This document shows positions 33,420 to 41,930 of a stretch of DNA of 49,707 bases, one piece after another (the first letter of the stretch is position 1; each line of letters starts with the position of its first letter). Under the pieces are notes generated by a model. It was not told the origin of the DNA. It did not search any database and worked only from the letters and a program-made list of their open reading frames with translations. The position numbers and the translations under genes are program-made. Source of the stretch: an uncultured Actinomycetes bacterium (lineage in GTDB: Bacteria > Actinomycetota > Acidimicrobiia > Acidimicrobiales > Microtrichaceae); the NCBI GenBank assembly GCA_903925745.1, contig CAIYGQ010000028.1, forward strand, positions 1 through 49,707, read 5' to 3'.

Positions 33420-36017
33420 ATGTCCACGGAGTCGACCGGGCTCGTCGGGCTGACGGCGGCCGAGGCCGATCGGCGCCTGGCCGCCGATGGACCCAACGAG
33501 CTCCCAGGGGTCCGTCGGACACCGCCTTGGCGGACCCTGGCCGCGCAGTTCGTCCACTTCTTCGCGGTCATGTTGTGGGTCGCCGCCGGCCTGGCGGTGC
33601 TGGCCGGGATGCCCGAACTGGGACTGGCCATCGTCGTGGTGGTGGTCGTCAACGGGGTGTTCGCCTTCGTCCAGGAGCACCGGGCCGAGCGCGCCGCGGA
33701 ACGGCTCCGGAACCTGCTCCCGGCGGAGGTCACCGTCGTTCGGGACGGCATCGTCCGTCCGGTCCCGGCCGAGCAGGTGGTGGTCGGTGACACGGTGGTG
33801 CTGTCGGCGGGCGACCGGGTCGTGGCCGATCTGCGGGCCCGCGAGTCCCACGACCTCACCGTGGACGCGTCGACGCTCACCGGCGAGAGCGAGCCGGTCG
33901 CGGTCGTGGCCGACGACGCCGTGCACGCCGGCACGTTCGTGGTGGCCGGCGAGGGACTCGCCGCCGTGGAGCGCACCGGGACGGAGACGAGGCTCGCCGG
34001 GATCGCCGGGATGACCGCGACGGCACGTCGTCCCGTCGGCCCGCTCGTGGTGGAACTCCGACGGGTCGTCAGGATCGTGGCGGCCATCACCGTGGCGGCT
34101 GGCGGAGTGTGCTTCGGTCTGACCCGGCTGACCGGCATGTCGCTGCGGGACGGCTTCCTCTTCGCCGTGGGCGTGATCGTGGCCCTGGTGCCCGAGGGTC
34201 TGCTGCCGACACTGACGCTGTCGTTGTCCATGGGGGCGCAGCGGATGGTCGACCGCCAGGCGCTGGTGCGCCACCTGCAGGCGGTGGAGACGCTGGGCTC
34301 GACGACCTTCGTGTGCACCGACAAGACCGGCACCCTGACCCAGAACCGCATGGCCGTCGTGGAGGTGTGGACGCCAGAGGGGACCGTGTCGGTCATCGGG
34401 ACCGGTGACGATCCCGTCGCGGTCGTCTCGGGAGAGCCGTGCGCCATCGCCGCCGCCACCCGGGCGGCCACGGCCGCGTTGGCCTCGTCGCGGGGGCGCG
34501 TCGTGCGACAGGACGGCGACTGGGTCGCGGTCGGTGACCCCATGGAGGTCGCCATCGACGTCCTGGGCCGCCGACTCGATCCCGATCGTCCAGAACCACC
34601 GGTCGCCGACCGCTGGTTCGCGTTCGACCCGGTGCGCCGCCGGGCATCGGTCCGGTGTGGCACGGACCTGTGGTGCAAGGGCGCACCGGACTCCGTCCTG
34701 CCCCGGTGTCGCGACGGACCCGGGGTCCGGTCCGCACGTCACGCCGTCGAGGACCTGGCCGGCCGAGGGCTGCGGGTCCTCGCCGTGGCGTCCGGGGAGG
34801 TCCACCCCGACCGGGTCGACCTGGGTGCGGACGAGGTGGAGCTCGATCTGCGGTTGCTCGGCCTGCTCGCGTTCCAGGATCCGCCACGATCAGAGGTCCG
34901 GGACGCCGTGCGATCCTGCCGTTCGGCAGGGGTGCGGATCGGCGTGGTGACCGGCGACCATCCGGCGACGGCGCTCGCGATCGCGCGGCAGGTCGGTGTC
35001 AGCGACCGGACCTCGCTCGTGCTCACCGGCGACGAGCTCCCGACGGACCAGGCCGAGCTGGGTGAGCTGTTGGACCGGGACGGATTCGTGGTGAGCCGGG
35101 CCACCCCCGAGCACAAGTTCCGGATCACCGGCGCGCTCCAGGCCCGCGGCCACGTCGTCGCCATGACGGGGGACGGGGTCAACGACGGACCGGCCCTGCG
35201 TCGGGCCGACATCGGGGTGGCGATGGGACGGTCCGGGACCGACGTGGCCCGGGAGGCGGCCGACCTGGTGCTGCTCGACGACGACTTCGCCACGATCGTC
35301 GCCGCGATCGAGGAGGGTCGTGCCACCTACACCAACATCCGGAGGTTCCTCACGTACCACCTCACCGCCAACGTGGCCGAACTGGCTCCGTTTGTGCTGT
35401 GGGGACTGACCGGGGGCCGCTTCCCCCTGGCCCTCGGCGTGCTCCAGGTCATCTGCCTGGACATCGTGACCGACCTCCTGCCGGCGCTGGCACTGGGTGC
35501 CGAACCCCCCAGCCCCGGCCTGCTCGCGCGACCGTTGGTCGGGAGGCATCTGGTCGACCGGTCACTGCTGATGCGGGTGTTCGGAGTGCTCGGCCCCACC
35601 GAGGCCGTCGTCGAGCTGGCTGCGTTCACCGTCGGCCTCGGCGCGGCCGGATGGTCGTGGGGGAGTGGCCCCCCGGACCCTTCCGGCCTCGCCGCCGCCA
35701 GCGGTGCTGCCTTCGCGGCGGTCGTCCTGGGGCAGGTGGCCAACGCACAGGCCTGTCGCAGCGCGACCCGACCACCCTGGCGGCTCGGGTGGTGGTCGAA
35801 CCGGCTCCTGGTCGGCGCGCTCGCCGTTCAGGTCCTGTTGCTCGTCGGCCTGTTGTTCGTCCCGCCCGCTGCATCGCTCCTGGGTCAGGCACCCCCCGTG
35901 TGGCCGGCGGCGTTGGTCGCGCTCGGGGCCATCCCGGCGGTCCTGGTGATCGACGCCGTGCACCTGCGGTTGCGCCACCGGATCCGCCGCCGTCGCAACG
36001 CGGGACGGACGACGTGA
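33420..36017 (+). CDS. Cation-transporting P-type ATPase (P2 group)
   Basis: The 865-aa protein has the full set of P-type ATPase motifs: TGES in the actuator domain, PEGLLPT in the fourth membrane helix, DKTGTLTQN with phosphorylated D301, KGAPD in the nucleotide-binding domain, and MTGDGVNDGPALRRADIG in the hinge. An N-terminal cation-ATPase domain (GLTAAEADRRLAADGPNELP) and six C-terminal helices are present. The PEGLL motif and the VETLGST stretch before the phosphorylation site resemble Na/K and Ca transporting P2 ATPases, so Ca2+, Na+ or K+ are likely; metal efflux types are not. ATG at 33420 is used, with GTG at 33414 as the alternative. No clear ribosome binding site. Confidence 0.9.
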   Translation: MSTESTGLVGLTAAEADRRLAADGPNELPGVRRTPPWRTLAAQFVHFFAVMLWVAAGLAVLAGMPELGLAIVVVVVVNGVFAFVQEHRAERAAERLRNLLPAEVTVVRDGIVRPVPAEQVVVGDTVVLSAGDRVVADLRARESHDLTVDASTLTGESEPVAVVADDAVHAGTFVVAGEGLAAVERTGTETRLAGIAGMTATARRPVGPLVVELRRVVRIVAAITVAAGGVCFGLTRLTGMSLRDGFLFAVGVIVALVPEGLLPTLTLSLSMGAQRMVDRQALVRHLQAVETLGSTTFVCTDKTGTLTQNRMAVVEVWTPEGTVSVIGTGDDPVAVVSGEPCAIAAATRAATAALASSRGRVVRQDGDWVAVGDPMEVAIDVLGRRLDPDRPEPPVADRWFAFDPVRRRASVRCGTDLWCKGAPDSVLPRCRDGPGVRSARHAVEDLAGRGLRVLAVASGEVHPDRVDLGADEVELDLRLLGLLAFQDPPRSEVRDAVRSCRSAGVRIGVVTGDHPATALAIARQVGVSDRTSLVLTGDELPTDQAELGELLDRDGFVVSRATPEHKFRITGALQARGHVVAMTGDGVNDGPALRRADIGVAMGRSGTDVAREAADLVLLDDDFATIVAAIEEGRATYTNIRRFLTYHLTANVAELAPFVLWGLTGGRFPLALGVLQVICLDIVTDLLPALALGAEPPSPGLLARPLVGRHLVDRSLLMRVFGVLGPTEAVVELAAFTVGLGAAGWSWGSGPPDPSGLAAASGAAFAAVVLGQVANAQACRSATRPPWRLGWWSNRLLVGALAVQVLLLVGLLFVPPAASLLGQAPPVWPAALVALGAIPAVLVIDAVHLRLRHRIRRRRNAGRTT

Positions 36018-36220
36018 ACCGGGTCGGGGTGGGGCCCCGCTGACCCCTCCTTCATCCCGACCGTTGCGGCCCGATGTGGATCGGGCGTCACCGGATCCGC
36101 AGTGGCGCGCCGAGCGATGGGAGGAGGAGGGCACCGGCCCTGCGATCGAGCGATGCCAACGAGATGGTTCCGCCGCCGATGGGCCGCCGACTCCACGCCC
36201 GGTCCGCTCGGGGGTGCGAC

Positions 36221-38224
36221 GTGACGGACCCCGTGGACCAGTCCCGCTGGGCCGGGTTGAGGGCCCGGATGGTGGCCGAGGACCTGGAGGCCCGGGGGCT
36301 CAGCGACCGTCGGGTCCTGGCCGCCATGAGCGTGGTCCCTCGCGAGCGGTTCGTGCCGCAGTCGCTCGCGGCGTCGGCCTACGACGACCGCCCGCTCCCG
36401 ATCGGCGAGGGACAGACCATCTCGCAGCCGTACGTCGTCGCGCTCATGGCCGACGCCGCCGACGTCGGCCCACAGGATCGGGTGCTGGAGGTCGGCACCG
36501 GATCGGGCTACGCGGCCGCCGTGCTGGACGAACTGGCCGACGAGGTCTGGACGGTCGAGCGACACGGCGACCTGGTGCTGGACGCCTCGGCCGCGCTCCG
36601 GGACACGCTGCACGGTGGGGTCCACGTCCGCTGGAGCGACGGGACGCTCGGATGGCCCGAGGCCGCCCCCTTCGACGCCATCGTCGTCGCTGCCGCCGGT
36701 GAGCGGATCCCGGTCGAGCTCGTCGACCAGCTGGCAGATGGAGGGCGACTCGTCATGCCGGTCGGCCCCAGCGACGGCCCGCAGGAGCTCGTCCTGGTTC
36801 GACGTCACGGATCGACCACCATCGAGGAACGTCTGGGCCAGGTCCAGTTCGTCCCGCTGGTGACGGACCGGGCGAGCGGCAACTCGGCCAGTGTGGTCGC
36901 GTCCGCCCGGCCCTCGACCGGTGGGTCCGAACCGGATGAACTCGCCGGGTACTGCGAGCCGTTCAGCTCGATCTCGGGCGCCGACCTGACGGGTCTGGTC
37001 GACCGGACGGCGTCGGCCCGAGTGGTGCTGCTCGGCGAGTCGACCTGGGGCACCTCGGAGTTCCACCAGCTGTGTGCCCGCATCACGCGGGCCCTGGTCA
37101 CCACGTCGGGGTGTCGGACGATCGTCATCGATGCGGACTGGCCCGATGTGGCGGTGCTCGACGCCTGGTGCGCACGTCGCCGTCCCGATCGGGCGACCGT
37201 CCCGTTCACCGCCTTCCCGGCCTGGCGGTGGCGCAACCAGGAGTTCGGCACCCTGCTGAGCTGGGTCCGCGGCTGGAACTCCGAACACCCGGCGAGTGAC
37301 GCCGTCCGACTGGTCGGCCTGGACGTCGACGCCGGCGACGTGCTCCGGGCCCGGGCGCTGGCCGCGCTGGACGAGCGCGACCCGGTCGTCGCGGACGCCG
37401 CCCGGCGCCGGTACGCGGCCGCTGTCCCGTGGATCCATCCGACCGGACCGGCACCGTCGACCCGGTCACCGGCGTCGAGCCTCGTCCCCGACGTGGTCGA
37501 CGATGCGATCGCCGCGGCCGTCGATCGGCTCGGGTCGGCCACCGGAGCCGCGGCGAGGCTCGATCCGGGTGCACGACGGGCCCTGATGGACGCCACCGAG
37601 GCGAGCGTCACCGGGATCGTCGACGCCGGGCCGGACTGGTGGTCCGTCCGTGAACGACGGTCGACCGAGCTGCTCGGCGCACTGGTGGCGGCCGCGGACG
37701 GCCCGGTGCTCGTCTGGTCCCACAGCTCGCGGGTCGGGGACGCCTCGGCCACGGATCTGGACCTGGCCGGCGCGGCGAGCCTGGGCCAGGCGTGCCGGAA
37801 CGAGTGGGGCACCGCGGCGCACCTGATCGGCTTCGGCACGGGCAGCGGCTCCGTGGCCGCCGCCTCGTCCTGGGGCGGCCACACCGAGGTCCTGCGGTTG
37901 GGTCGATCACGTCCCGGGAGCGTCGAGGAGATGTTCACCTCGACGCACTTCCCGGCATGCCTGGTCGACCTGCGGTCCGCGGTCAGGTCCGTGGCGGCCG
38001 GTGGAACGGACGCGAGGTGTGGGAACTCCGGGACGCGCCCCCAGCGCGTCCTGGGACCGGTCGTGCCGTCCGGGCCGGGCCAACGTCCAGACGAACTGCA
38101 GGCCGACCTGGCCGGACAGTTCGACGAGTTCGTCTGGATCGGCGAGACGAGCGCAGTCGTCCCCGTGCCCGTCAGGTCGGTCATCCGGCGTGACCGCTTC
38201 CCGGGTGGACGGAGTGCACGGTGA
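36221..38224 (+). CDS. pcm-like: Protein-L-isoaspartate O-methyltransferase fused to an erythromycin-esterase-like domain
   Basis: The N-terminal 215 residues are a PCMT, which repairs isoaspartyl sites in aged proteins with S-adenosylmethionine: MSVVPRERFVP, PIGEGQTISQPYVVALM and the SAM loop VLEVGTGSGYAAAVL. The rest (about 240-600) resembles erythromycin esterase/EreC: LLGESTWGTSEFH, DADWPDVAVLDAW, WSHSSRVGDAS. Two expected catalytic His are changed: GExxHGT reads GESTWGT (W276) and HNxH reads HSSR (R504), and EADW reads DADW. Hydrolase activity is therefore doubtful. The GTG at 36221 follows GGGGG. The stop overlaps the response regulator start as GTGA, tying repair to a regulator. Confidence 0.85.
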   Translation: MTDPVDQSRWAGLRARMVAEDLEARGLSDRRVLAAMSVVPRERFVPQSLAASAYDDRPLPIGEGQTISQPYVVALMADAADVGPQDRVLEVGTGSGYAAAVLDELADEVWTVERHGDLVLDASAALRDTLHGGVHVRWSDGTLGWPEAAPFDAIVVAAAGERIPVELVDQLADGGRLVMPVGPSDGPQELVLVRRHGSTTIEERLGQVQFVPLVTDRASGNSASVVASARPSTGGSEPDELAGYCEPFSSISGADLTGLVDRTASARVVLLGESTWGTSEFHQLCARITRALVTTSGCRTIVIDADWPDVAVLDAWCARRRPDRATVPFTAFPAWRWRNQEFGTLLSWVRGWNSEHPASDAVRLVGLDVDAGDVLRARALAALDERDPVVADAARRRYAAAVPWIHPTGPAPSTRSPASSLVPDVVDDAIAAAVDRLGSATGAAARLDPGARRALMDATEASVTGIVDAGPDWWSVRERRSTELLGALVAAADGPVLVWSHSSRVGDASATDLDLAGAASLGQACRNEWGTAAHLIGFGTGSGSVAAASSWGGHTEVLRLGRSRPGSVEEMFTSTHFPACLVDLRSAVRSVAAGGTDARCGNSGTRPQRVLGPVVPSGPGQRPDELQADLAGQFDEFVWIGETSAVVPVPVRSVIRRDRFPGGRSAR

Positions 38225-38961
38225 CGGTCGCTCGGGAATCGGCCGAGGGATCCGTCACCGCGGAACCCGTCGCGGTGTTCCTGGTCGAGGACCACGTCGT
38301 CGTCCGGGAGGCCCTGGCCCTGATCGTCGACGGGGAGGACGACCTGCAGGTCGTCGGTCAGGCGGACCGCTCGAACCAGGCCCGGTTCAGGATCAGGGCA
38401 ACTCGCCCCGACGTCGTCGTGGTCGACGTCCACCTGCCGGACGGCAGCGGCCTCGACCTGTGTGGGGTGCTGCGTCGTGAGGTCCCATCGGCGCGACTGG
38501 TCGTGCTGACCGGTGACGCCTCACCGGCGGTGGCCGAGGCCGCCGCCGCAGTCGGTGCCGACGCGCTCATGCTCAAGCACGTGCCCTGCGAGCGTCTGCT
38601 CGACGAGATCCGTCACCAGGCGGGTCGGCCCCCACGACGCTCGCCGGTCCGCGAGGTTTCCCCCCGACGCTCGGGCCGAAGGACCCCGGAACAGGTCGCC
38701 ATCGCCCGGCTGACCGACCAGGAGCGCGGTGTGCTGGAACTCGTCGCCGACGGACTGTCGAACCGCGATGTCGCCGCACACCTGTACCTGGCCGAGAAGA
38801 CCGTGAAGAACTACATGACCAGCGTCATGCGCAAGCTCCAGGTACCGTCCCGCACCGCGGCGGCGCTGCTCGCCACGCGGGCCCGGTTCGCCCACGAGCG
38901 GTGCACACCGGTCGCCGCCGACGGCCAGGATCCGGTGTGCTTCGTCCGCGAACGGCCCTGA
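38221..38961 (+). CDS. LuxR/NarL-type response regulator
   Basis: The 246-aa protein has a receiver domain (FLVEDHVVVREAL with acidic D24, VVVVDVHLPDG with phosphoacceptor D69, ALMLKHVP with the conserved Lys) and a C-terminal LuxR-type HTH (LTDQERGVLELVADGLSNRDVAAHLY, KTVKNYMTSVMRKL). It should bind DNA as a dimer when phosphorylated. No sensor kinase is adjacent. It is coupled to the PCMT fusion by a 4-bp overlap. A basic linker (PRRSPVREVSPRRSGRR) joins the two domains. Confidence 0.92.
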   Translation: MTVARESAEGSVTAEPVAVFLVEDHVVVREALALIVDGEDDLQVVGQADRSNQARFRIRATRPDVVVVDVHLPDGSGLDLCGVLRREVPSARLVVLTGDASPAVAEAAAAVGADALMLKHVPCERLLDEIRHQAGRPPRRSPVREVSPRRSGRRTPEQVAIARLTDQERGVLELVADGLSNRDVAAHLYLAEKTVKNYMTSVMRKLQVPSRTAAALLATRARFAHERCTPVAADGQDPVCFVRERP

Positions 38962-38964
38962 CCA

Positions 38965-39049
38965 GCCGGTCCTGACCCGGCCCACGGCCGGTCCTGACCC
39001 GGCCCACGGCCGGTCCCGACCCGGCCCACGGCCGGTCCCGACCCGGCCC
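38965..39049. repeat. 22-bp tandem repeat, nearly four copies, between convergent genes
   Basis: Units start at 38965, 38987, 39009 and 39031 (last one partial). The first two are identical; the third differs by one T-to-C change shared with the fourth. They fill nearly all the space between the response regulator stop and the Hsp20 stop. Each unit can pair with parts of its neighbours. A further 7-bp inverted repeat (39040-39046 with 39056-39062) crosses the Hsp20 stop. Confidence 0.85.
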
Positions 39050-39481
39050 TCAGGACCGGGTCACCTCGATGCGGTGTGAGCCCGAGCCGTCGCTGCCGGC
39101 CGCCACCCGGACCTCCAGGATGCCGTCGCGGTAGGTGGCGCTGACGTCCTGGGGGGTTGTTCCCGAGGGCACCGAGACGCGACGGGTGAACCGGCCGTAG
39201 TGGAACTCCGAGCGGGTCGGTCCGTCGCCGTCCTCCTGTCGCTGGTCCCGTCGCTCAGCGGTGATCACGAGCCAACCGCCGTCGAGCTCCACGCGGACGT
39301 CGCGCTCCGGGTCGATCCCCGGCAGCTCGATCCGGTGCAGCGTCGCGTCGGCCTCGTGGACGACCTCGAGTCGCATGCCGTCGCGTTCGAGCCACTCGCT
39401 GATGTCGGGCACGTCCAACCAACGCGGTGCGCCGGTGAGCCATGTGCGGATCCTGGGGCGTTCGGTCCTGGTGAGTGACAC
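39050..39481 (-). CDS. Hsp20/alpha-crystallin small heat-shock protein
   Basis: The 143-aa protein shows an alpha-crystallin domain (LHRIELPGIDPERDVRVELDG, LVITAERR, FHYGRFTRRVSVPSGT, ATYRDGILEVRV). Such proteins bind unfolding proteins as oligomers without ATP. The N-terminal arm is short, and the usual C-terminal IxI/V motif is replaced by HRIEVTRS. The GTG at 39481 has GAGGAGG about five bases upstream. The ORF ends inside an inverted repeat beside the 22-bp tandem array. Confidence 0.9.
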   Translation of the reverse strand: MSLTRTERPRIRTWLTGAPRWLDVPDISEWLERDGMRLEVVHEADATLHRIELPGIDPERDVRVELDGGWLVITAERRDQRQEDGDGPTRSEFHYGRFTRRVSVPSGTTPQDVSATYRDGILEVRVAAGSDGSGSHRIEVTRS

Positions 39482-39674
39482 GGGGCCTCCTCCTCTGTGC
39501 CCGGGACTCCGTGTTCGAGTCCCTGGGACTGATCGGTGAGCGGCGGACGTCGTGTCGGCTCCGTGCCCTCGTCAGGGACCCAGGTCCCGCGAACCGCCGG
39601 GCTCCCGACCGGCCGCTGGTCGGGCCGTGCCCGGACGGGGCTCAATCCGCATCACGCTGGCACGACGAAGGGGC

Positions 39675-40649
39675 ATGCAGCACCGGAAACTCCTCGCCAC
39701 CCTGGCCGCCGTCGGCGGCATCACCCTGGTCGCCGTCTTGGCGGTGGTCGCCGACACGTCGGCCCAGTACCTGCCGCAGGACCCGCAGTACAACCAGGTC
39801 GAGTACTGGCAGTCCAACGGCTACGAGTACTGCGTCAAGTACGAGCCGGTCTCGACGCCCTACGAGGTGCCCCCGGCACCAGAGGGTGGGGCGTGGGACC
39901 TGCTGGTGATCAAGGCCGGTTCGGGCGACCAGGCCAACCAGCTCATCGACGACCCCGTCGCGGGCACCTCCTACGACCACTCCTCGGGCAAGGACATCTC
40001 GCACGTGATCCTGTGCGTCGTCGTCTACCCGCCGCCCACGACGACGACCAGCTCGACCACCAGCACCACCTCCACGACCGCACCCACGACGACGGAGTCC
40101 ACGACGACGTCGAGTTCCTCGACCACCAGCTCGTCGACCTCGAGTTCGACCACGAGCTCGTCGACATCGAGTTCCACGACGACCGAGCCGACCACGACCG
40201 AGACGACGACGAGCACCACGACGGAGCCGCCACCGACGACGGGGTCGACCACGACCGTCACCATCGCCACGACCACGGAGCCACCGTCGACGACGGGATC
40301 GACGACGACCGAGGCGCCGACGACGACGGAGCCGCCGACGACGACCGAGGCGCCGACGACGACGGAGCCGCCGACGACGACCGAGGCGCCGACGACCTCG
40401 GCCCCCGAGGTGCTCGGCTCGACCACCATCGCCACCGTGCCCGGTGGGACGACACCCCCGGCCGCCCAACCGCCGGCCACCGTCGCTGGTGCGGTGGTCA
40501 CACGGTCGGGCGGGACGTCGCAGGTGCCCACCCAGAAGCTGGCGACGACCGGCCTGGACGCCGACCGTCTGGCCACCTCGGTCCTGTTGATCGGGGCCGG
40601 CATGGTCCTGGTCGGCCTGGCCCGGCGGGCCCGTCGACGGCAGGCCTGA
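39675..40649 (+). CDS. Thr-rich wall protein with an LATTG sorting signal
   Basis: The 324-aa product begins with a Sec signal peptide (MQHRKLLATLAAVGGITLV). A small domain of about 95 residues with two cysteines follows (EYCVKYEP and SHVILCVVVY, LLVIKAGSG between). Residues about 125-250 are a Thr/Ser/Pro/Glu stalk with a repeating TTTEAPTTTEPP unit of 36 bp. The end is LATTG (residues 289-293), a hydrophobic helix and RRARRRQA. LAxTG is the motif used by class E sortases of high-GC actinobacteria, so covalent attachment to peptidoglycan is likely. ATG at 39675 follows AAGGGG closely. No sortase is in the window. Confidence 0.8.
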   Translation: MQHRKLLATLAAVGGITLVAVLAVVADTSAQYLPQDPQYNQVEYWQSNGYEYCVKYEPVSTPYEVPPAPEGGAWDLLVIKAGSGDQANQLIDDPVAGTSYDHSSGKDISHVILCVVVYPPPTTTTSSTTSTTSTTAPTTTESTTTSSSSTTSSSTSSSTTSSSTSSSTTTEPTTTETTTSTTTEPPPTTGSTTTVTIATTTEPPSTTGSTTTEAPTTTEPPTTTEAPTTTEPPTTTEAPTTSAPEVLGSTTIATVPGGTTPPAAQPPATVAGAVVTRSGGTSQVPTQKLATTGLDADRLATSVLLIGAGMVLVGLARRARRRQA

Positions 40650-40658
40650 GGGCGACGC

Positions 40659-40952
40659 ATGGACGGACGACGAGTCGAACTGGTCGCCGGCGCCTCGCCG
40701 CTGGTGGAGCGGGTGGTCCGTGAGTTCGCACCCGCCATGCCCCGGCATCTGGACCGGATCGAGATGACGGTCCGCGGTCGCCTCCGGCTGCTCGAGGCCG
40801 TCGAGGACTTCGACCCCGATGGGGCGGAGAGCTTCGCCGACTTCGCGCTCCCCCGGGTGCGCGGTGCGATCGCCGAGGCGCTGCTCGACGAAGGCCTGGT
40901 GGCGCGGGATCCCCTCAGCGCCGACGGTGACGCCTCCGGCCCGTCGGCGTGA
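40659..40952 (+). CDS. Stand-alone sigma-70 region-2-like protein
   Basis: The 97-aa protein starts nine bases after the LATTG gene and has GAGGG before its ATG. It aligns with the first 80 residues of the complete sigma factor encoded at 41027-41761: LV-x-VV-x-AP-x-(M/L)P-x-HLDR, then GRL-x-L-x-EA-x-E and F-x-x-FA-x-x-R(V/I)RGAI occur in both. It then stops, with no region 3 or 4 and no recognisable remnant downstream. The DNA-melting and -10 contact segment looks incomplete. It could be a decay product or a regulator that binds core polymerase or an anti-sigma factor. Function is inferred only from the similarity. Confidence 0.65.
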   Translation: MDGRRVELVAGASPLVERVVREFAPAMPRHLDRIEMTVRGRLRLLEAVEDFDPDGAESFADFALPRVRGAIAEALLDEGLVARDPLSADGDASGPSA

Positions 40953-40983
40953 GTCCGTCGTTCGGGTGGTGCGCGTCGAGCGC

Positions 40984-41039
40984 CAGCCGGCGTCGACCGG
41001 TTCCTCAGCCGGCGTAGACCGGTTCCTCAGCCGGCGTCG
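40984..41039. repeat. 22-bp tandem repeat at the end of the sigma gene
   Basis: Two full units (40984-41005 and 41006-41027, differing at one base) and a partial third (41028-41039). The repeat includes the last codons and the stop of the minus-strand sigma gene, so a unit gain or loss could shift its end. Confidence 0.8.
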
Positions 41040-41761
41040 GCGGCTGCATCGACGGTGATCTGCACCTCGACGACCTCGGCCAGGTCGGTGCGCAGGCGGA
41101 TCAGCGCCTCGGCTCGGAGCTGTGACACCCGGGACGGTGAGACACCGAGCAACTGGCTCACCTCGAGGCCCGAGCGACCCTCCAGGTACGTCGCCGTGAT
41201 CGCCAGCCGGAGTCGTTCGGGGAGCTCCGCCACCGCCTGTCGGATCGCATCGAGGAGCTCGTGCTCCTCGGAGATCTCGTCGGGCCCGGGCTGGGCGGGG
41301 TCGGTCACCGTCTCGATGAGGGGCCGTTCGGCGGCGGTCGGCGCATCCAAGGAGCACGCCGGTCCCGCGGCCGTCTGTCGACGCAGCCGGCGGAGGTCGA
41401 CCGTCTCGATCATCAGGGCGTCGGCCAGTTGGAGGTCCGTCGGTGCCTCTCCGTTCTCGCTCTGCAGCACCTGGGCGGTGTCGGCGACTCGTCGCTGCAT
41501 GGCCCGGACGCGCGCCGGGAGGTGGTCGAAGGAGCGGGCCACGTCCAGGATCGCGCCGCGGATCCGGTGGATGGCGAACGCACCGAACGGCACCCCGGTG
41601 CCGGCGTCGTAGCGCTCCGCGGCCTCGGTCAGTCCCAGTCGTCCGGCGGAGAGGAGTTCACTGCGGTCCAGGTGTCCGGGCAGGGTGGGGGCCACCTGGG
41701 CGACCACGTGGTCCACCAGATGCACGTGATCTTCGACCAGTGCACAGCGTTGCTCGTCCAT
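41027..41761 (-). CDS. FliA/WhiG-type sigma factor
   Basis: The 244-aa protein has region 2 (residues 10-75: HLVDHVVAQVAPTLPGHLDR, GRLGLTEAAERYD, FGAFAIHRIRGAILD), region 3 (VRAMQRRVADTAQVLQ, APTDLQLADALMI) and region 4 (LPERLRLAITATYLEGRSGLEVSQLLGVSPSRVSQL). This is the group 3 sigma layout, as in FliA, WhiG and SigF. The unusual VE(D)xH start and LPGHLDRSEL replace the typical LPxHVDxxDL. No flagellar, sporulation or anti-sigma gene is near. ATG at 41761 follows GAGGGA. It is the likely source of the region-2-only paralogue facing it. Confidence 0.88.
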   Translation of the reverse strand: MDEQRCALVEDHVHLVDHVVAQVAPTLPGHLDRSELLSAGRLGLTEAAERYDAGTGVPFGAFAIHRIRGAILDVARSFDHLPARVRAMQRRVADTAQVLQSENGEAPTDLQLADALMIETVDLRRLRRQTAAGPACSLDAPTAAERPLIETVTDPAQPGPDEISEEHELLDAIRQAVAELPERLRLAITATYLEGRSGLEVSQLLGVSPSRVSQLRAEALIRLRTDLAEVVEVQITVDAAADAG

Positions 41762-41930
41762 CGCTTCCCTCTCCCGGAGGGACGAATGCGCGCACGATCG
41801 ATGCGACTGCACTGGCCCGACCGTGCGGATCTCTCAGTCGGATGGCCCGGACGGTCCGCACGTGCGGGTCCGAACCACCACCAAGAGGGATATCGCTCGC
41901 GCGCATCGAGGTTGAAGGTCCGGAGCCGAA

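Noticed and set aside
33312-34805. 497-codon minus-strand frame
   Set aside because: It is opposite the P-type ATPase, whose motifs are complete on the plus strand.
38965-41039. CRISPR array
   Set aside because: The 22-bp repeats are directly adjacent without spacers, and no cas gene is present.
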